Of a stretch of 64,000 nt of DNA, positions 33,240-42,080 are shown one piece after another. Position 1 is the stretch's first letter; each line of letters begins with the position of its first letter. The DNA comes from an uncultured Rhizobium sp. (GTDB lineage Bacteria; Pseudomonadota; Alphaproteobacteria; Rhizobiales; Rhizobiaceae): NCBI GenBank assembly GCA_945952045.1, contig CAMFHE010000001.1:262041-326040 (forward strand). Reading direction: 5' to 3'. Made by a program: the position numbers and the translations under genes. The notes under the pieces were generated by a model. The model did not search any database and had not been told where the DNA came from. It worked only from the letters and a program-made list of their open reading frames with translations.

Positions 33240-33806
33240 ATGGAAAACGAAAACGATATGGACAAGCGCATCGCCGCGCGCATTCGAACCGAGCGTGAAA
33301 GCCGCGGCTGGTCGCTTACCGATCTTGCGGCCAAGGCCTCGGTGTCGCGCGCCATGGTTTATAAGGTGGAGCGTGGCGAGAGCAGTCCGACCGCCAACTT
33401 GCTTGGCAAGCTTTCCGGCGCATTCGGCCTGAGCATGTCGACCTTGATGGCCCGCGCCGAAATAAAGCAGGGACGACTGCTGCGCAAGGCAGAACAGCCG
33501 GTCTGGACCGATCCTGAGACGGGCTATCTGCGCCGTCATGTCTCGCCGCGCTCTGACTTGCCGATCGATCTGGTGCAGATCACCTTGCCCGCTGGAAAAG
33601 AAGTGCCGATGCCGGCGGCGGCCTATGCCTTCCTGCGCCAATTCGTTTGGATTCAATCCGGCGAACTGGTTTTCATGGAAGGTTCGAGCCGGCATGAGAT
33701 GGCCGAAGGCGATTGCCTGGAACTCGGACCACCCTCCGACTGCATTTTCAGGAACGAGAGCGACCGGGATTGCCTTTATGCGGTCGTGATCCTCAAGCTA
33801 CCATGA
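33240..33806 (+). CDS. XRE-family regulator with C-terminal cupin domain
   Basis: 188 residues from the ATG at 33240 (MENENDMDKRIAARIR); an internal start at 33258 is also possible. HTH at about residues 10-62 (LTDLAAKASVSRAMVYKVERG). Cupin sensor at about 95-188 with QFVWIQSGELVF and EGDCLELGPPSDC. Regulators of this type often control the adjacent acetyltransferase gene, which starts 63 bp downstream on the same strand. No operator was recognised. Confidence 0.88.
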   Translation: MENENDMDKRIAARIRTERESRGWSLTDLAAKASVSRAMVYKVERGESSPTANLLGKLSGAFGLSMSTLMARAEIKQGRLLRKAEQPVWTDPETGYLRRHVSPRSDLPIDLVQITLPAGKEVPMPAAAYAFLRQFVWIQSGELVFMEGSSRHEMAEGDCLELGPPSDCIFRNESDRDCLYAVVILKLP

Positions 33807-33869
33807 GGGAGGGTCAACTTGTGCGCACTTATCTCGCATGCTATCAAAGAATGATAATATAGTAGACAA

Positions 33870-34400
33870 ATGGACGCCATCATGCAAATCCGAGACGCCG
33901 TTGCTGACGATATCGGCGCGATCACCGCGATCTACAATCACGCCGTCACCAACACCACTGCAATTTGGAACGAGACGACGGTCGATATCGACAACAGGCG
34001 TGCCTGGCTTATCGAACGCCGGCGTCTCGGTTATCCCGTTCTCGTTTGTGAAGAAAGCAATGGCGAGGTTGTTGGCTATGCCTCCTTTGGCGACTGGCGC
34101 GCGTTCGAAGGCTATCGCTACACCGTCGAGCATTCGGTCTATGTTCGCGCCGATCAACGCGGCAAAGGCATGGGCGAGGCGCTGATGACGGCGCTCATCG
34201 TCCGGGCCGGCGAAATCGGCAAGCATGTCATGGTCGCGGGGATCGAAGCCGGCAATACCGGCTCGATCCGATTGCACGAAAAGCTTGGCTTCGAGCATAC
34301 CGGCACCATGAAGCAGGTCGGCACGAAATTCGGCGAATGGCTCGATCTCGCCTTTATGCAGTTGACGCTCGATCCCGGCGGCAGCCCTGTTGGTCGTTGA
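33870..34400 (+). CDS. GNAT acetyltransferase, phosphinothricin acetyltransferase-like
   Basis: 176 residues. Core motif EHSVYVRADQRGKGMGEALM is the CoA-binding signature, and IYNHAVTNTTAIWNE near the N-terminus and IRLHEKLGFEHTGTMKQVGTKFGEWLD near the C-terminus are typical of the PAT/BAR subgroup, whose members acetylate phosphinothricin or methionine sulfoximine/sulfone. An A+T-rich stretch at 33845-33865 may hold its promoter. The substrate is uncertain. Confidence 0.87.
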   Translation: MDAIMQIRDAVADDIGAITAIYNHAVTNTTAIWNETTVDIDNRRAWLIERRRLGYPVLVCEESNGEVVGYASFGDWRAFEGYRYTVEHSVYVRADQRGKGMGEALMTALIVRAGEIGKHVMVAGIEAGNTGSIRLHEKLGFEHTGTMKQVGTKFGEWLDLAFMQLTLDPGGSPVGR

Positions 34401-34412
34401 GGTGGCTTGAGA

Positions 34413-35789
34413 TCACCTATCGCTGCTGACGAAACGGGGCGGTCTTATTGCCGTAAAATCGGTCGTGGCCTCATAGGCCTGCGCAATCGCTCCGAGGCGC
34501 GCCTCGCTATGGACCGGGCCGACGAGTTGCAGGCCGAGCGGCAGGCCCTCGTGAAAACCGGCGGGCATGGCCATGACCGGGTGGCCGGTGACGTTGAAGG
34601 CGAGCGTGCGCATCGGCGTCCAGACGGCGGCATCCGTCTGGAAATGCGAGAAGGGCAAAGCCGGCGTCAGCGTGTTGACGGTCAGGATGACGTCATGGCC
34701 GGATTGGAACCGCGCATCGACCTCACCGGTCAGAAGCGCCGCCGCGCGCCGCGCGGTTTCGAGATCGGCCTCGTCGAGCAGCAGGCCGGAGAGGATGTTC
34801 TGGAAAACCTTGCGGCTGTAGCGCTCGCCATGCTGCGCCATCAGCGCCTTGTGGCCGGCATAGGCCTCGGCATGGATGATGACGGCGCCGGCCGCCTCGA
34901 AGCGCGAGATATCGGGCAGCGCAATTTCCTCGACCCGCGCGCCGAGCAGGGAGAATTGCGAGGCCGCCGCATCCAGCGCCGAAAGCATGGCGGGATGGGT
35001 TTGCGGATCGGCCGCGAACCAGTCGCGCGCATAGCCGACACGGATGCCGGCGAGATCGGGCAGGGGGTTGCCTGCCAGTTTCCCGGTGCGGCCGGAAACT
35101 GCATCGAAGGTCAGCAAGGCCTCATTCACCGAGGCGCTCAGAAAACCGACATGATCGAAGCTCGGCGACAGCGGAAAGACGCCGTCGAGCGGCAGCGCGC
35201 CATAGGTCGGCTTGAAACCGACGGTGCCGCAATAGGCCGACGGGCTTCTGACCGATCCGCCGGTATCGCTGCCGAGCGCAGTGCGCACCAGCCCGCCGGC
35301 AACCGCCGAAGCCGAGCCCGAGGATGAGCCGCCGGTAAAATGATCCGGTTTCCATGGATTGGTCGCGGGTGGCGTCGCGCGGTCGAAGACCGGGCCGACC
35401 ATGGCGAATTCATAGGTCTCCAGCTTGCCGAGGATGACGGCGCCGCCGGCGCGCAGCCGGGCGACGACGGCGGCATCCGCATCCGGCCGATGCCCGGAAA
35501 AGACATCGGAGCCGTAGGTTGTCGGCATATCCACGGTATCGAACAGATCCTTGACGCCGATGGGGATGCCATGCAGCGGACCAAGGTCTTCGCCGCGTGC
35601 AAAGGCGGCATCGGCGGCGCGCGCTGCGGCGAGCGCCTGCTCCCCCGCCACGTGCACGAAGGACCGGTAGGTGGGATCGCGGGCGTCGATGCGCGCGAGA
35701 TAGGCTTCGGTCAGCTCGACCGAGCATATCTGTCGCTGGCGCAAGGCCTCTGCGGCCTCGGCAATCGAAAGATCGGGCAACGCGCTCAC
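34413..35789 (-). CDS. Amidase-signature hydrolase, AtzE/GatA-like
   Basis: 458 residues. The Ser-cisSer-Lys triad is K80 (GIPIGVKDLFDT), S156 (GGSSSGSASAVAGG) and S179 (GSDTGGSVRSP). The length is that of AtzE-type amidases. It overlaps by 4 bp a 60-residue AtzG-like gene, a pairing known from biuret-type amidases. It ends the bicupin operon governed by the LacI-type operator at 37726. It probably hydrolyses an amide or carbamoyl intermediate of an unknown substrate. Confidence 0.92.
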   Translation of the reverse strand: MSALPDLSIAEAAEALRQRQICSVELTEAYLARIDARDPTYRSFVHVAGEQALAAARAADAAFARGEDLGPLHGIPIGVKDLFDTVDMPTTYGSDVFSGHRPDADAAVVARLRAGGAVILGKLETYEFAMVGPVFDRATPPATNPWKPDHFTGGSSSGSASAVAGGLVRTALGSDTGGSVRSPSAYCGTVGFKPTYGALPLDGVFPLSPSFDHVGFLSASVNEALLTFDAVSGRTGKLAGNPLPDLAGIRVGYARDWFAADPQTHPAMLSALDAAASQFSLLGARVEEIALPDISRFEAAGAVIIHAEAYAGHKALMAQHGERYSRKVFQNILSGLLLDEADLETARRAAALLTGEVDARFQSGHDVILTVNTLTPALPFSHFQTDAAVWTPMRTLAFNVTGHPVMAMPAGFHEGLPLGLQLVGPVHSEARLGAIAQAYEATTDFTAIRPPRFVSSDR

Positions 35790-35968
35790 GACGACTTCGC
35801 TCCACCGGCTTCGGCGACGAGATCGGCATTGCGCCTGGCCGCATCATCCAGGAAACGCGCGCCTTCGAGAACGAAGGGTGCGCGCTCCTTCGCAAGATGA
35901 ATGCCGTCGTGCGCCGCGGCGGCCTCGATGTCTTCAAGGCGCGGCGGCCTGTTGCTGTCCATCGGCAT
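35786..35968 (-). CDS. Small AtzG-like (DUF4089-type) protein
   Basis: 60 residues, two helices predicted by eye (LEDIEAAAAHDGIHLAKERAPFVLEG and ARFLDDAARRNADL). Size, position directly before an amidase-signature gene, and 4-bp overlap match AtzG, the small partner that stabilises AtzE. The start could be Met1 or Met3. Sequence resemblance is limited, so the assignment rests mainly on context. Confidence 0.65.
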   Translation of the reverse strand: MPMDSNRPPRLEDIEAAAAHDGIHLAKERAPFVLEGARFLDDAARRNADLVAEAGGAKSS

Positions 35969-35973
35969 CTCCC

Positions 35974-36669
35974 TCAGGTGCGCGCCGCCTCGAAACGGGC
36001 CCAGGCGGCCTCGAACTTCTCGAAATCGAAATCGGCGGCCTTGGCCGGCTCGATGATCAGGCGCTCGGTCAGCCGCAGCTTGTCGATGGCCTCGGCCAGA
36101 ACCGGTACGATCTCCGGCGGCACGACCAGCGCCCCATGCCGGTCGGCATGGACGAGGTCGCCCGGCGAAACCATCAGCCCGAAAACGGTCACCGGCACGC
36201 CGATCGCCTCGACGCGCACGAAGGCGTGGCTGGGGCCGATCGAGCCTGCAATCATCGGAAAATCGTCCGGCACATCGCCGAGATCGCGCATCACGCCATT
36301 GGTGACGACGCCGGACATGCCGAAACCGCGATGGATATTGGCGTTTATCTCACCCCAATAGGCGCCGACGGCATCGGGAAAATCCAGATCCTCGACCACG
36401 GCGAGGCTGGGGCGCGGGCCGCTCGCCATATGGCGGTAGTAGTCCATACGTCGGGTGCGGATGGTCGCGGGATCCTCGGTTGTCGGCACCGCCGCCGCGA
36501 TCTTGGCGGTGCGGGCAAAGCCGACGATGGCAGGCGCTTCCGGCCGCGAGGCGATGAAGGTGCCGCGCGTAAAGGCGTTAAAGCCGCGCTTGCCCTGGGC
36601 GACCTCGATGGCATTGCAGACGGTCGGCGTATCCACCGACCGCAAGAGGGTGAGAAGTTGATCGTCCAT
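35974..36669 (-). CDS. RraA-like / HMG-CHA aldolase-family protein
   Basis: 231 residues from the ATG at 36669, which has GGGAGG before it; the longer frame starts inside the spacer. GVVTNGVMRDL near residue 125 matches the GGxVxDGxxRD loop of class II pyruvate aldolases and RraA proteins, although the first Gly/Asp positions differ (VVTNG). GDLVHADRHGALVVPPE is also typical. Members cleave 4-hydroxy-4-methyl-2-oxoglutarate or decarboxylate oxaloacetate, or have unknown roles. It lies 5 bp before the AtzG-like gene. Confidence 0.85.
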   Translation of the reverse strand: MDDQLLTLLRSVDTPTVCNAIEVAQGKRGFNAFTRGTFIASRPEAPAIVGFARTAKIAAAVPTTEDPATIRTRRMDYYRHMASGPRPSLAVVEDLDFPDAVGAYWGEINANIHRGFGMSGVVTNGVMRDLGDVPDDFPMIAGSIGPSHAFVRVEAIGVPVTVFGLMVSPGDLVHADRHGALVVPPEIVPVLAEAIDKLRLTERLIIEPAKAADFDFEKFEAAWARFEAART

Positions 36670-36743
36670 GGCGGCGGCCTCCCGTCTTTGAAAAAAAGCG
36701 TGTCCCTCCGCGACGGTCAAGCATCGCGGAGGGACGGATTGTC

Positions 36744-37715
36744 TCAAGCCTTCCAGGTCGGGCCGGCCTTGTCGGCGGTGCTGGTCACGCGGTAGAGGCT
36801 GGCTTCGCCGGTCATCGACGGTGCGAGGGCGTGCTTAAGGCCAGGCGGTACGGCGCAGGTGTCGCCGGGCGCGAGAATGCTTTCGCCGCCATCCCATGTC
36901 AGGCGCCAATGGCCGCGCATGACCATCAGCACTTCGTGATGATCGATGGCATAGGCCGTTTCCGGGATCGAGCCACGGGTGAGCAGCTCGACTTCGAAGC
37001 CCGGCTTGTCGCGCAGCAGCGCGTTTTCGCCGATGACCCGCGCCGGCTCCTTGCCGGCCAGCGCCATCAGATCCCAGTAGCGGGCGACGTAATCGCGCAC
37101 CACATCGCGCACCGGCGTTTCCGGGAAGGCCTTCAGCTCCTCGTCGGTCAGCAGCGGCATCGGCTTGACGCCATCCGGCAGCGACTGGCCCTTCTTGCTG
37201 TCATAGAGCTTGCCGTTTTCGCCGAGAACGAGGCCATGATCCTTCGCGTCCTCGATGACCTGCGGCGCCCAGATGACGCCGCCGCCGGCATCGTCGCCGC
37301 CGAGGATCGCCATGATCATCCCGTAGTCGGTGCCGATGTTTTCAAAGCCGCGGAAGATGCCGGTCGGGATATTGATGATATCGCCTTCCTCCAGAACGAC
37401 TTCGCCGGCATTGCCCCAGCGACCCCAGAAGAAGCGCCAACGCCCTTTCAGCACGAAGAAGACCTCGGCTGTGCGATGCGAATGCAGCGAGTTGCGGCAT
37501 TTCGGCGGCTGGCCTGCCGCACCGATGTTGAAGCCGGGCGTGTCCTTGATATGCACATGCTGGTCGGCGCTTTCGGAGACGCCGCCGCCGATGATGGTGA
37601 AGTTTTCTTTCTGGTTCGAACCCGGCGTATGCGCATCGATGAACGCGGTGCGGCAGGGCTTCAATTCGCCATAGCGGACGATGCGCTTTTCCATTTCTGC
37701 CTGGGAGATCTGCAT
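36744..37715 (-). CDS. Bicupin protein, possible dioxygenase or isomerase
   Basis: 323 residues with two cupin domains. The first (about residues 75-140) has HSHRTAEVFFVLKGRWRFFWG and EEGDIINIPTGIFRGFEN, giving candidate metal-binding His residues. The second (about 245-305) has AIDHHEVLMVMRGHWRLTWDGGE and APGDTCAVPPGLKHAL. The two-domain layout resembles gentisate-type dioxygenases, but the fingerprint is not specific. First gene of the operon, with the LacI-type operator only 11 bp upstream of its start. Confidence 0.82.
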   Translation of the reverse strand: MQISQAEMEKRIVRYGELKPCRTAFIDAHTPGSNQKENFTIIGGGVSESADQHVHIKDTPGFNIGAAGQPPKCRNSLHSHRTAEVFFVLKGRWRFFWGRWGNAGEVVLEEGDIINIPTGIFRGFENIGTDYGMIMAILGGDDAGGGVIWAPQVIEDAKDHGLVLGENGKLYDSKKGQSLPDGVKPMPLLTDEELKAFPETPVRDVVRDYVARYWDLMALAGKEPARVIGENALLRDKPGFEVELLTRGSIPETAYAIDHHEVLMVMRGHWRLTWDGGESILAPGDTCAVPPGLKHALAPSMTGEASLYRVTSTADKAGPTWKA

Positions 37716-37725
37716 TTTCCTAGCC

Positions 37726-37741
37726 TTTCATACGTATGCAA
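37726..37741 (-). promoter_or_regulatory. LacI-type operator L1 upstream of the bicupin operon
   Basis: TTTCATACGTATGCAA matches the perfect palindrome TTGCATACGTATGCAA (45458) at 15 of 16 positions. The central CG step is typical of LacI-family sites. It lies in the 86-bp gap between lacI and the bicupin gene. Confidence 0.75.
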
Positions 37742-37801
37742 TTTTTATTCGCGGTTGGCTGCGGCTCCCGGCGGTCAGGGCCGGGGGTCACAAGATCGGA
37801 A

Positions 37802-38821
37802 TCAGGATGTGATGTCGGGTGACGTGGACGAGCCGCGCACGACAAGCGCGCCGTCGAGGCAGATACGCCGGGCGGGCGTCTCCCGCTCCTCGATGGCGGT
37901 CAAGAGGATGTTGACGGTTTCGGCCACCATGTCGTCGACGTTCTGGCGAATGGTCGTCAGATTATAGGCCGGCCAGCGTGCCGGCGGCACGTCGTCGAAG
38001 CCGACGACGGAGACATCCTGGGGAATTTTCAGGCCGAGTTCGAAGCGCAGCACGTCCATCACGGCAAAGGCCATATGGTCGTTGCAGACGAAGACGGCAT
38101 CCGGCCGTTCCGGCCCGGAAAACATCCGCCGTGCGGCGGCCTGCGCCTCCTCGTAGCGAAAATTGCCGACATCGCGGGCAAAGAGCTGCAAGCCGCCTTC
38201 CGCGAGCCCTTCGAGAAAGCCGCGCTCGCGGTCGCGCTGGGTCGAGGCGCCCTCGAAGCCGGCGATATAGGCAAGCTTGCGGCGGCCGGTCTCGATCAGG
38301 TGGCGGGCAAGCAACCTGCCGCCGCCGAGATTGTCCGAGGTCACCGCCGACAGGCGTTCGTCGTCCTGTAGCCGGTTGAACAGCACGATGGGAACGCCCG
38401 ATGCATGGCAGCGCGCGGCGAGTTCCGACGACATGTTTGCCGAGGCCAGCACGATGCCATCCACCTGATAATCGAGGATCTCCTGGGTGATCTCCTCCAC
38501 CTTGTCAGCGGCAAGCGACGAGATGAAAACCAGCACATGATAGCCCTGGTCCTGCAGAGAGCGCGACAGGCGCTCGACCACATCGGGATAGAAGTAGTTT
38601 TCGAGATAGGCGACGACGAGGCCGATGATGCGGCTCTTGCCTGTGATCAGCGAGCGGGCGAGCACGTTCGGGCGATAGCCGAGCTGGTCGGCGGCCGCCT
38701 TGATCTTTTCGGCGGTGCGTTTCGAAACCGAGGTGCCGGGCGTGAAGAAGCGCGAGACCGCCGACTGGCTGACACCCGCCAGCCGCGCCACATCGTTGGA
38801 TGTCACCTTCTCGTTCGCCAT
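37802..38821 (-). CDS. LacI-family transcriptional regulator
   Basis: 339 residues from the ATG at 38821, which overlaps the SDR stop (TGATG). HTH: VTSNDVARLAGVSQSAVSRFF followed by the hinge-helix region RPNVLARSLITGKSRIIGLVV; the periplasmic-binding-protein-like sensor covers the rest. It is the last gene of the transporter-dehydrogenase operon and most likely binds the three TTGCATACGTATGCAA-like sites, including one that controls its own operon. Confidence 0.92.
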   Translation of the reverse strand: MANEKVTSNDVARLAGVSQSAVSRFFTPGTSVSKRTAEKIKAAADQLGYRPNVLARSLITGKSRIIGLVVAYLENYFYPDVVERLSRSLQDQGYHVLVFISSLAADKVEEITQEILDYQVDGIVLASANMSSELAARCHASGVPIVLFNRLQDDERLSAVTSDNLGGGRLLARHLIETGRRKLAYIAGFEGASTQRDRERGFLEGLAEGGLQLFARDVGNFRYEEAQAAARRMFSGPERPDAVFVCNDHMAFAVMDVLRFELGLKIPQDVSVVGFDDVPPARWPAYNLTTIRQNVDDMVAETVNILLTAIEERETPARRICLDGALVVRGSSTSPDITS

Positions 38822-39588
38822 CAGTCCGCCGTCCATCCCCCATCGACCATCAGGGCCGATCCCGTCACCATCGACGAGGCATCGGTCGCAAGATAGGTGA
38901 CGGCTGCCATAATGTCTTCAACCGAGGCGATACGCCCAAGCTTGATTTTCTCCTTTATCCACCGCGCGCGTTCGGGATTGGCAAAGGTCTGCTCGGCCAG
39001 CGGCGTACGCACGAAGGTCGGGCAGATGGTATTGACGCGAATGCCGAGCGGCCCCCATTCGATGGCCATGGATTTGGTAAAACCTTCGACGGCATGCTTG
39101 GTGGCGCTGTAGACGGCGCGGTCGATGCCGCCGACATGCGCCATCTGCGAGGAGATGTTGATCAGCGAGCCCGGCCGTCCGGCCGCAATCAGCCGCCGCG
39201 CCACGGCGCGCGTCAGGAAATAGGCGCCGCGCACATTGATACCGAAGACGGCGTCGAAGTCTTCCGGCCGGGTTTCGAGTGCTGCGCCATGGCGGGCAAG
39301 GCCTGCACTGTTGACCAGCACGTCGAAGGGCTCGGCAGCGTCCACCATCACTTCGGTCGCCGCGATATCGGCGATATCAACGGAAACGGCATCGGCGGAA
39401 AAGCCGCGCGCCCGCATCGCGGCCAACACGTCGGAGAGTTTGTCGGCGCTGCGGGCGGCGAGCGTCACATGCGCGCCGGCCTCCGCCACCGCGACGGCGG
39501 CACCCAACCCGATGCCGGAGGACGCGCCGGCCACGAGCGCTCGCTTGCCGTCAAGGCGAAAGGAAGGCGTTTTCGGCAGGTCCATCAT
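38821..39588 (-). CDS. Short-chain dehydrogenase/reductase
   Basis: 255 residues from the ATG at 39588 (MMDLPKTPS), preceded by AAGGAAA. Cofactor motif GASSGIG near residue 21, NSAG near 95, and the catalytic Ser...YSATK with Tyr and Lys four residues apart near 160; full-length classical SDR. It probably oxidises a secondary alcohol of the imported substrate with NAD(P). It lies between a HisD-family dehydrogenase and lacI, in an arrangement that recalls the dehydrogenases of dihydroxypropanesulfonate loci. Confidence 0.92.
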   Translation of the reverse strand: MMDLPKTPSFRLDGKRALVAGASSGIGLGAAVAVAEAGAHVTLAARSADKLSDVLAAMRARGFSADAVSVDIADIAATEVMVDAAEPFDVLVNSAGLARHGAALETRPEDFDAVFGINVRGAYFLTRAVARRLIAAGRPGSLINISSQMAHVGGIDRAVYSATKHAVEGFTKSMAIEWGPLGIRVNTICPTFVRTPLAEQTFANPERARWIKEKIKLGRIASVEDIMAAVTYLATDASSMVTGSALMVDGGWTAD

Positions 39589-39648
39589 GGGCGGTTTTCC
39601 TTGTCTTTCGAAGCGGATCGGGCGGTGCGCCCGATCCGGCATACTTGT

Positions 39649-40959
39649 TTATTCGGCGGCTGCGCCATAGGCGACATTGCCGCCGCCATAACGGCGCACG
39701 CGGACATTGGCCTGTTCCGCATGACCGACGAAGCCTTCCAGCAGGCATAGCCGCGAGCAGTAGGCGCCGATTTCGGCAGCCGCCGCATCGGTGGTCACCT
39801 TCTGGTAGGAATGCGTCTTGAGGAATTTTCCGACCCAGAGGCCGCCGGTGTAACGCCCGGCCTTCTTGGTTGGCAGCGTGTGGTTGGTGCCGATCACCTT
39901 GTCGCCATTGGCGACATTGGTGCGCGGACCCAGGAACAGCGCGCCATAGGAATGCATGTTTTCCAGGAACCAGTCGTCGCGATCGGTCATCACCTGCACA
40001 TGCTCGGAAGCGATGTCGTTGGCAACCTCGAGCATCTCCTCATAGGTGTCGCAGACGATCACTTCGCCGTAATCGCGCCAGGAGACCGAGGCCGTGTCGG
40101 CGGTTGGGAGGATGGCGAGCAGCCGGTCGATCTCGGCAAGCGTGGCGCGCGCCAGCTTCTGCGAATTGGTGACCAGAACGGCCGGCGAATTATAGCCGTG
40201 TTCGGCCTGACCCAGCAGGTCGGTCGCGCACATCTCGGCGTCGACCGTCTCGTCGGCAATCACCATGGTTTCGGTCGGGCCGGCGAACAGGTCGATGCCG
40301 ACGCGGCCGTAAAGCTGGCGCTTGGCTTCGGCAACGAAGGCATTGCCGGGGCCGACGAGCATGTCGACCGGCTTGATGGTTTCGGTGCCGAGCGCCATGG
40401 CGCCGACAGCCTGCATGCCGCCAAGCACGTAGATTTCATGGGCGCCGGCCTTGTGCATGGCGGCGACGATGGCGGGATGCGGCTCGCCCTTCTGCGGCGG
40501 CGCGGCGGCGACGATGCGCGGCACGCCGGCAACCGATGCGGTCAGCACCGACATATGCGCAGACGCGACCATCGGGAACTTGCCGCCCGGCACATAGCAG
40601 CCGACCGACTGCACCGGAATATTGCGATGGCCGAGAATGACGCCCGGCAGCGTTTCGACCTCGATATCGAGCATCGAGGCGCGCTGCGCCTCGGCGAAGC
40701 GGCGGATCTGCGTCTGGGCGAATTCGATATCGGCCATGTCGCGGGTCGAAACCTTGCTGACCGCTGCCTCGATTTGGGACGGGCTGAGACGGAAGGAGGG
40801 CGGCGAGAATTTGTCGAATTTTTCCGACAGCTCGCGCACGGCGGCATCGCCGCGGGTCTCAATATCCTTCAGCGTGGCCTCGACGGTGGCGCGCACCTTG
40901 GCATCGTCATCGGCGCGCTCGGAGGCCGGCTTGCCACGCTTGAGATAGGTAATGGTCAT
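39649..40959 (-). CDS. HisD-family dehydrogenase, HpsN-like (not histidine biosynthesis)
   Basis: 436 residues, start [19 protein letters not shown]. Catalytic features of histidinol dehydrogenase are kept: [12 protein letters not shown] (Gln and His zinc ligands), SEHVQVM (Glu-His bases), [13 protein letters not shown] (Asp ligand) and LEGFVGHAE (His ligand). It sits in a catabolic operon with a sugar-type importer, and no other his gene is present, so it is probably a paralogue such as sulfopropanediol 3-dehydrogenase (HpsN), which oxidises a primary alcohol to a carboxylate in two NAD steps. The substrate cannot be fixed from sequence. Confidence 0.88.
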   Translation of the reverse strand: MTITYLKRGKPASERADDDAKVRATVEATLKDIETRGDAAVRELSEKFDKFSPPSFRLSPSQIEAAVSKVSTRDMADIEFAQTQIRRFAEAQRASMLDIEVETLPGVILGHRNIPVQSVGCYVPGGKFPMVASAHMSVLTASVAGVPRIVAAAPPQKGEPHPAIVAAMHKAGAHEIYVLGGMQAVGAMALGTETIKPVDMLVGPGNAFVAEAKRQLYGRVGIDLFAGPTETMVIADETVDAEMCATDLLGQAEHGYNSPAVLVTNSQKLARATLAEIDRLLAILPTADTASVSWRDYGEVIVCDTYEEMLEVANDIASEHVQVMTDRDDWFLENMHSYGALFLGPRTNVANGDKVIGTNHTLPTKKAGRYTGGLWVGKFLKTHSYQKVTTDAAAAEIGAYCSRLCLLEGFVGHAEQANVRVRRYGGGNVAYGAAAE

Positions 40960-41010
40960 TGCTTTCTCCCTGCGGATGCGGGCCGTTCGAGGCCCGGTCC
41001 GGTTCGTTGT

Positions 41011-42075
41011 TCAGTATCCCGTGGCGCGGGAAAGACGGGCGCCGCTCTTGGCGTCGAAAAGGTGGCAGATGCCGGCCGGGATGGCGGCGCGGATGCGCTC
41101 GCCGATGCGGGCGCGATAGGTCTTGTCGGACTTGATCGAGACGAGTTTCTGGCCGATGCGGAAGCTTGCCATCGTCGCTTCGCCGAGCAGCTCCATCGAA
41201 TAGACATCCGCCGCAAGCTCGCCGCTCTCGCCGGCAAGGCTGGCATCCTCGGCGCGGAAGCCAAGCGTAACCGGACCTTTCACATCCTTCTGCAAACCGT
41301 CGATGGTGACGCCCTCGGCGCGGAAGACGCCATCGGCGATGTCGCCGTCGATCAGATTCATGGCGGGCGAGCCGATGAAGGAGGCGACGAAGGTGTTGGC
41401 CGGATTGTCGTAGATCTCGGTCGGCGTGCCGACCTGCTGGATCACGCCCTTGCTCATCACCACGACGCGGTCGGCCAGCGTCATCGCCTCGATCTGGTCA
41501 TGGGTGACGTAGATGGTGGTCACCTTCAGCTCGTGCTGCAGATGCTTGATCTGGGCGCGGGTGGAGACGCGCAGCTTGGCATCGAGGTTCGACAGCGGCT
41601 CGTCCATCAGGAAGACGTTGGGCTGGCGCACGATGGCGCGACCAAGGGCGACGCGCTGGCGCTGGCCACCGGAAAGGGCGGCCGGGCGACGGTCGAGGAA
41701 TTCGGTCAGTTCCACCATGCGCGCCGCCTGCATCACCTTGTCGTGGTGCAGTTCCTTGGGAACCTTACGGACACGGAGCGGAAAGCGGATGTTTTCGTAG
41801 ACAGACATGTTGGGATAGAGGCCGTAGCTCTGGAACACCATCGAGATATCGCGGTCCTTCGGCTCCAGCTTGTTGACCAGCCGGTCGCCGAGCCAGATCT
41901 CGCCTTCGGAAATATCCTCCAGCCCTGCGATCATGCGCATGGTCGTGGTCTTGCCGCAGCCGGAGGGGCCGAGCAGCACCAGGAATTCCTGGTCGGGGAT
42001 CGTCAGGTTGAAGTTGTCGACGCCGATGAAATTGTGCCAGCGCTTGGAAACGTTCTTCAATCGGATTTCGGCCAT
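41011..42075 (-). CDS. ABC transporter ATP-binding protein, MalK/UgpC type
   Basis: 354 residues. Walker A GPSGCGKTT, Q-loop FQSYGLYPNMSVYENI, signature [14 protein letters not shown], Walker B VFLMDEPLSNLD, H-loop VTHDQ and a C-terminal TOBE/regulatory domain. The last gene of the importer; a 51-bp gap leads to the HisD-family gene. It probably energises the MalF/MalG-like permeases that precede it. Confidence 0.93.
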   Translation of the reverse strand: MAEIRLKNVSKRWHNFIGVDNFNLTIPDQEFLVLLGPSGCGKTTTMRMIAGLEDISEGEIWLGDRLVNKLEPKDRDISMVFQSYGLYPNMSVYENIRFPLRVRKVPKELHHDKVMQAARMVELTEFLDRRPAALSGGQRQRVALGRAIVRQPNVFLMDEPLSNLDAKLRVSTRAQIKHLQHELKVTTIYVTHDQIEAMTLADRVVVMSKGVIQQVGTPTEIYDNPANTFVASFIGSPAMNLIDGDIADGVFRAEGVTIDGLQKDVKGPVTLGFRAEDASLAGESGELAADVYSMELLGEATMASFRIGQKLVSIKSDKTYRARIGERIRAAIPAGICHLFDAKSGARLSRATGY

Positions 42076-42080
42076 GGGAA

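Noticed and set aside
39649-40959. Histidine biosynthesis role for the HisD homologue
   Set aside because: No other his gene is present and the operon is catabolic and transporter-linked; a paralogue such as HpsN fits better.
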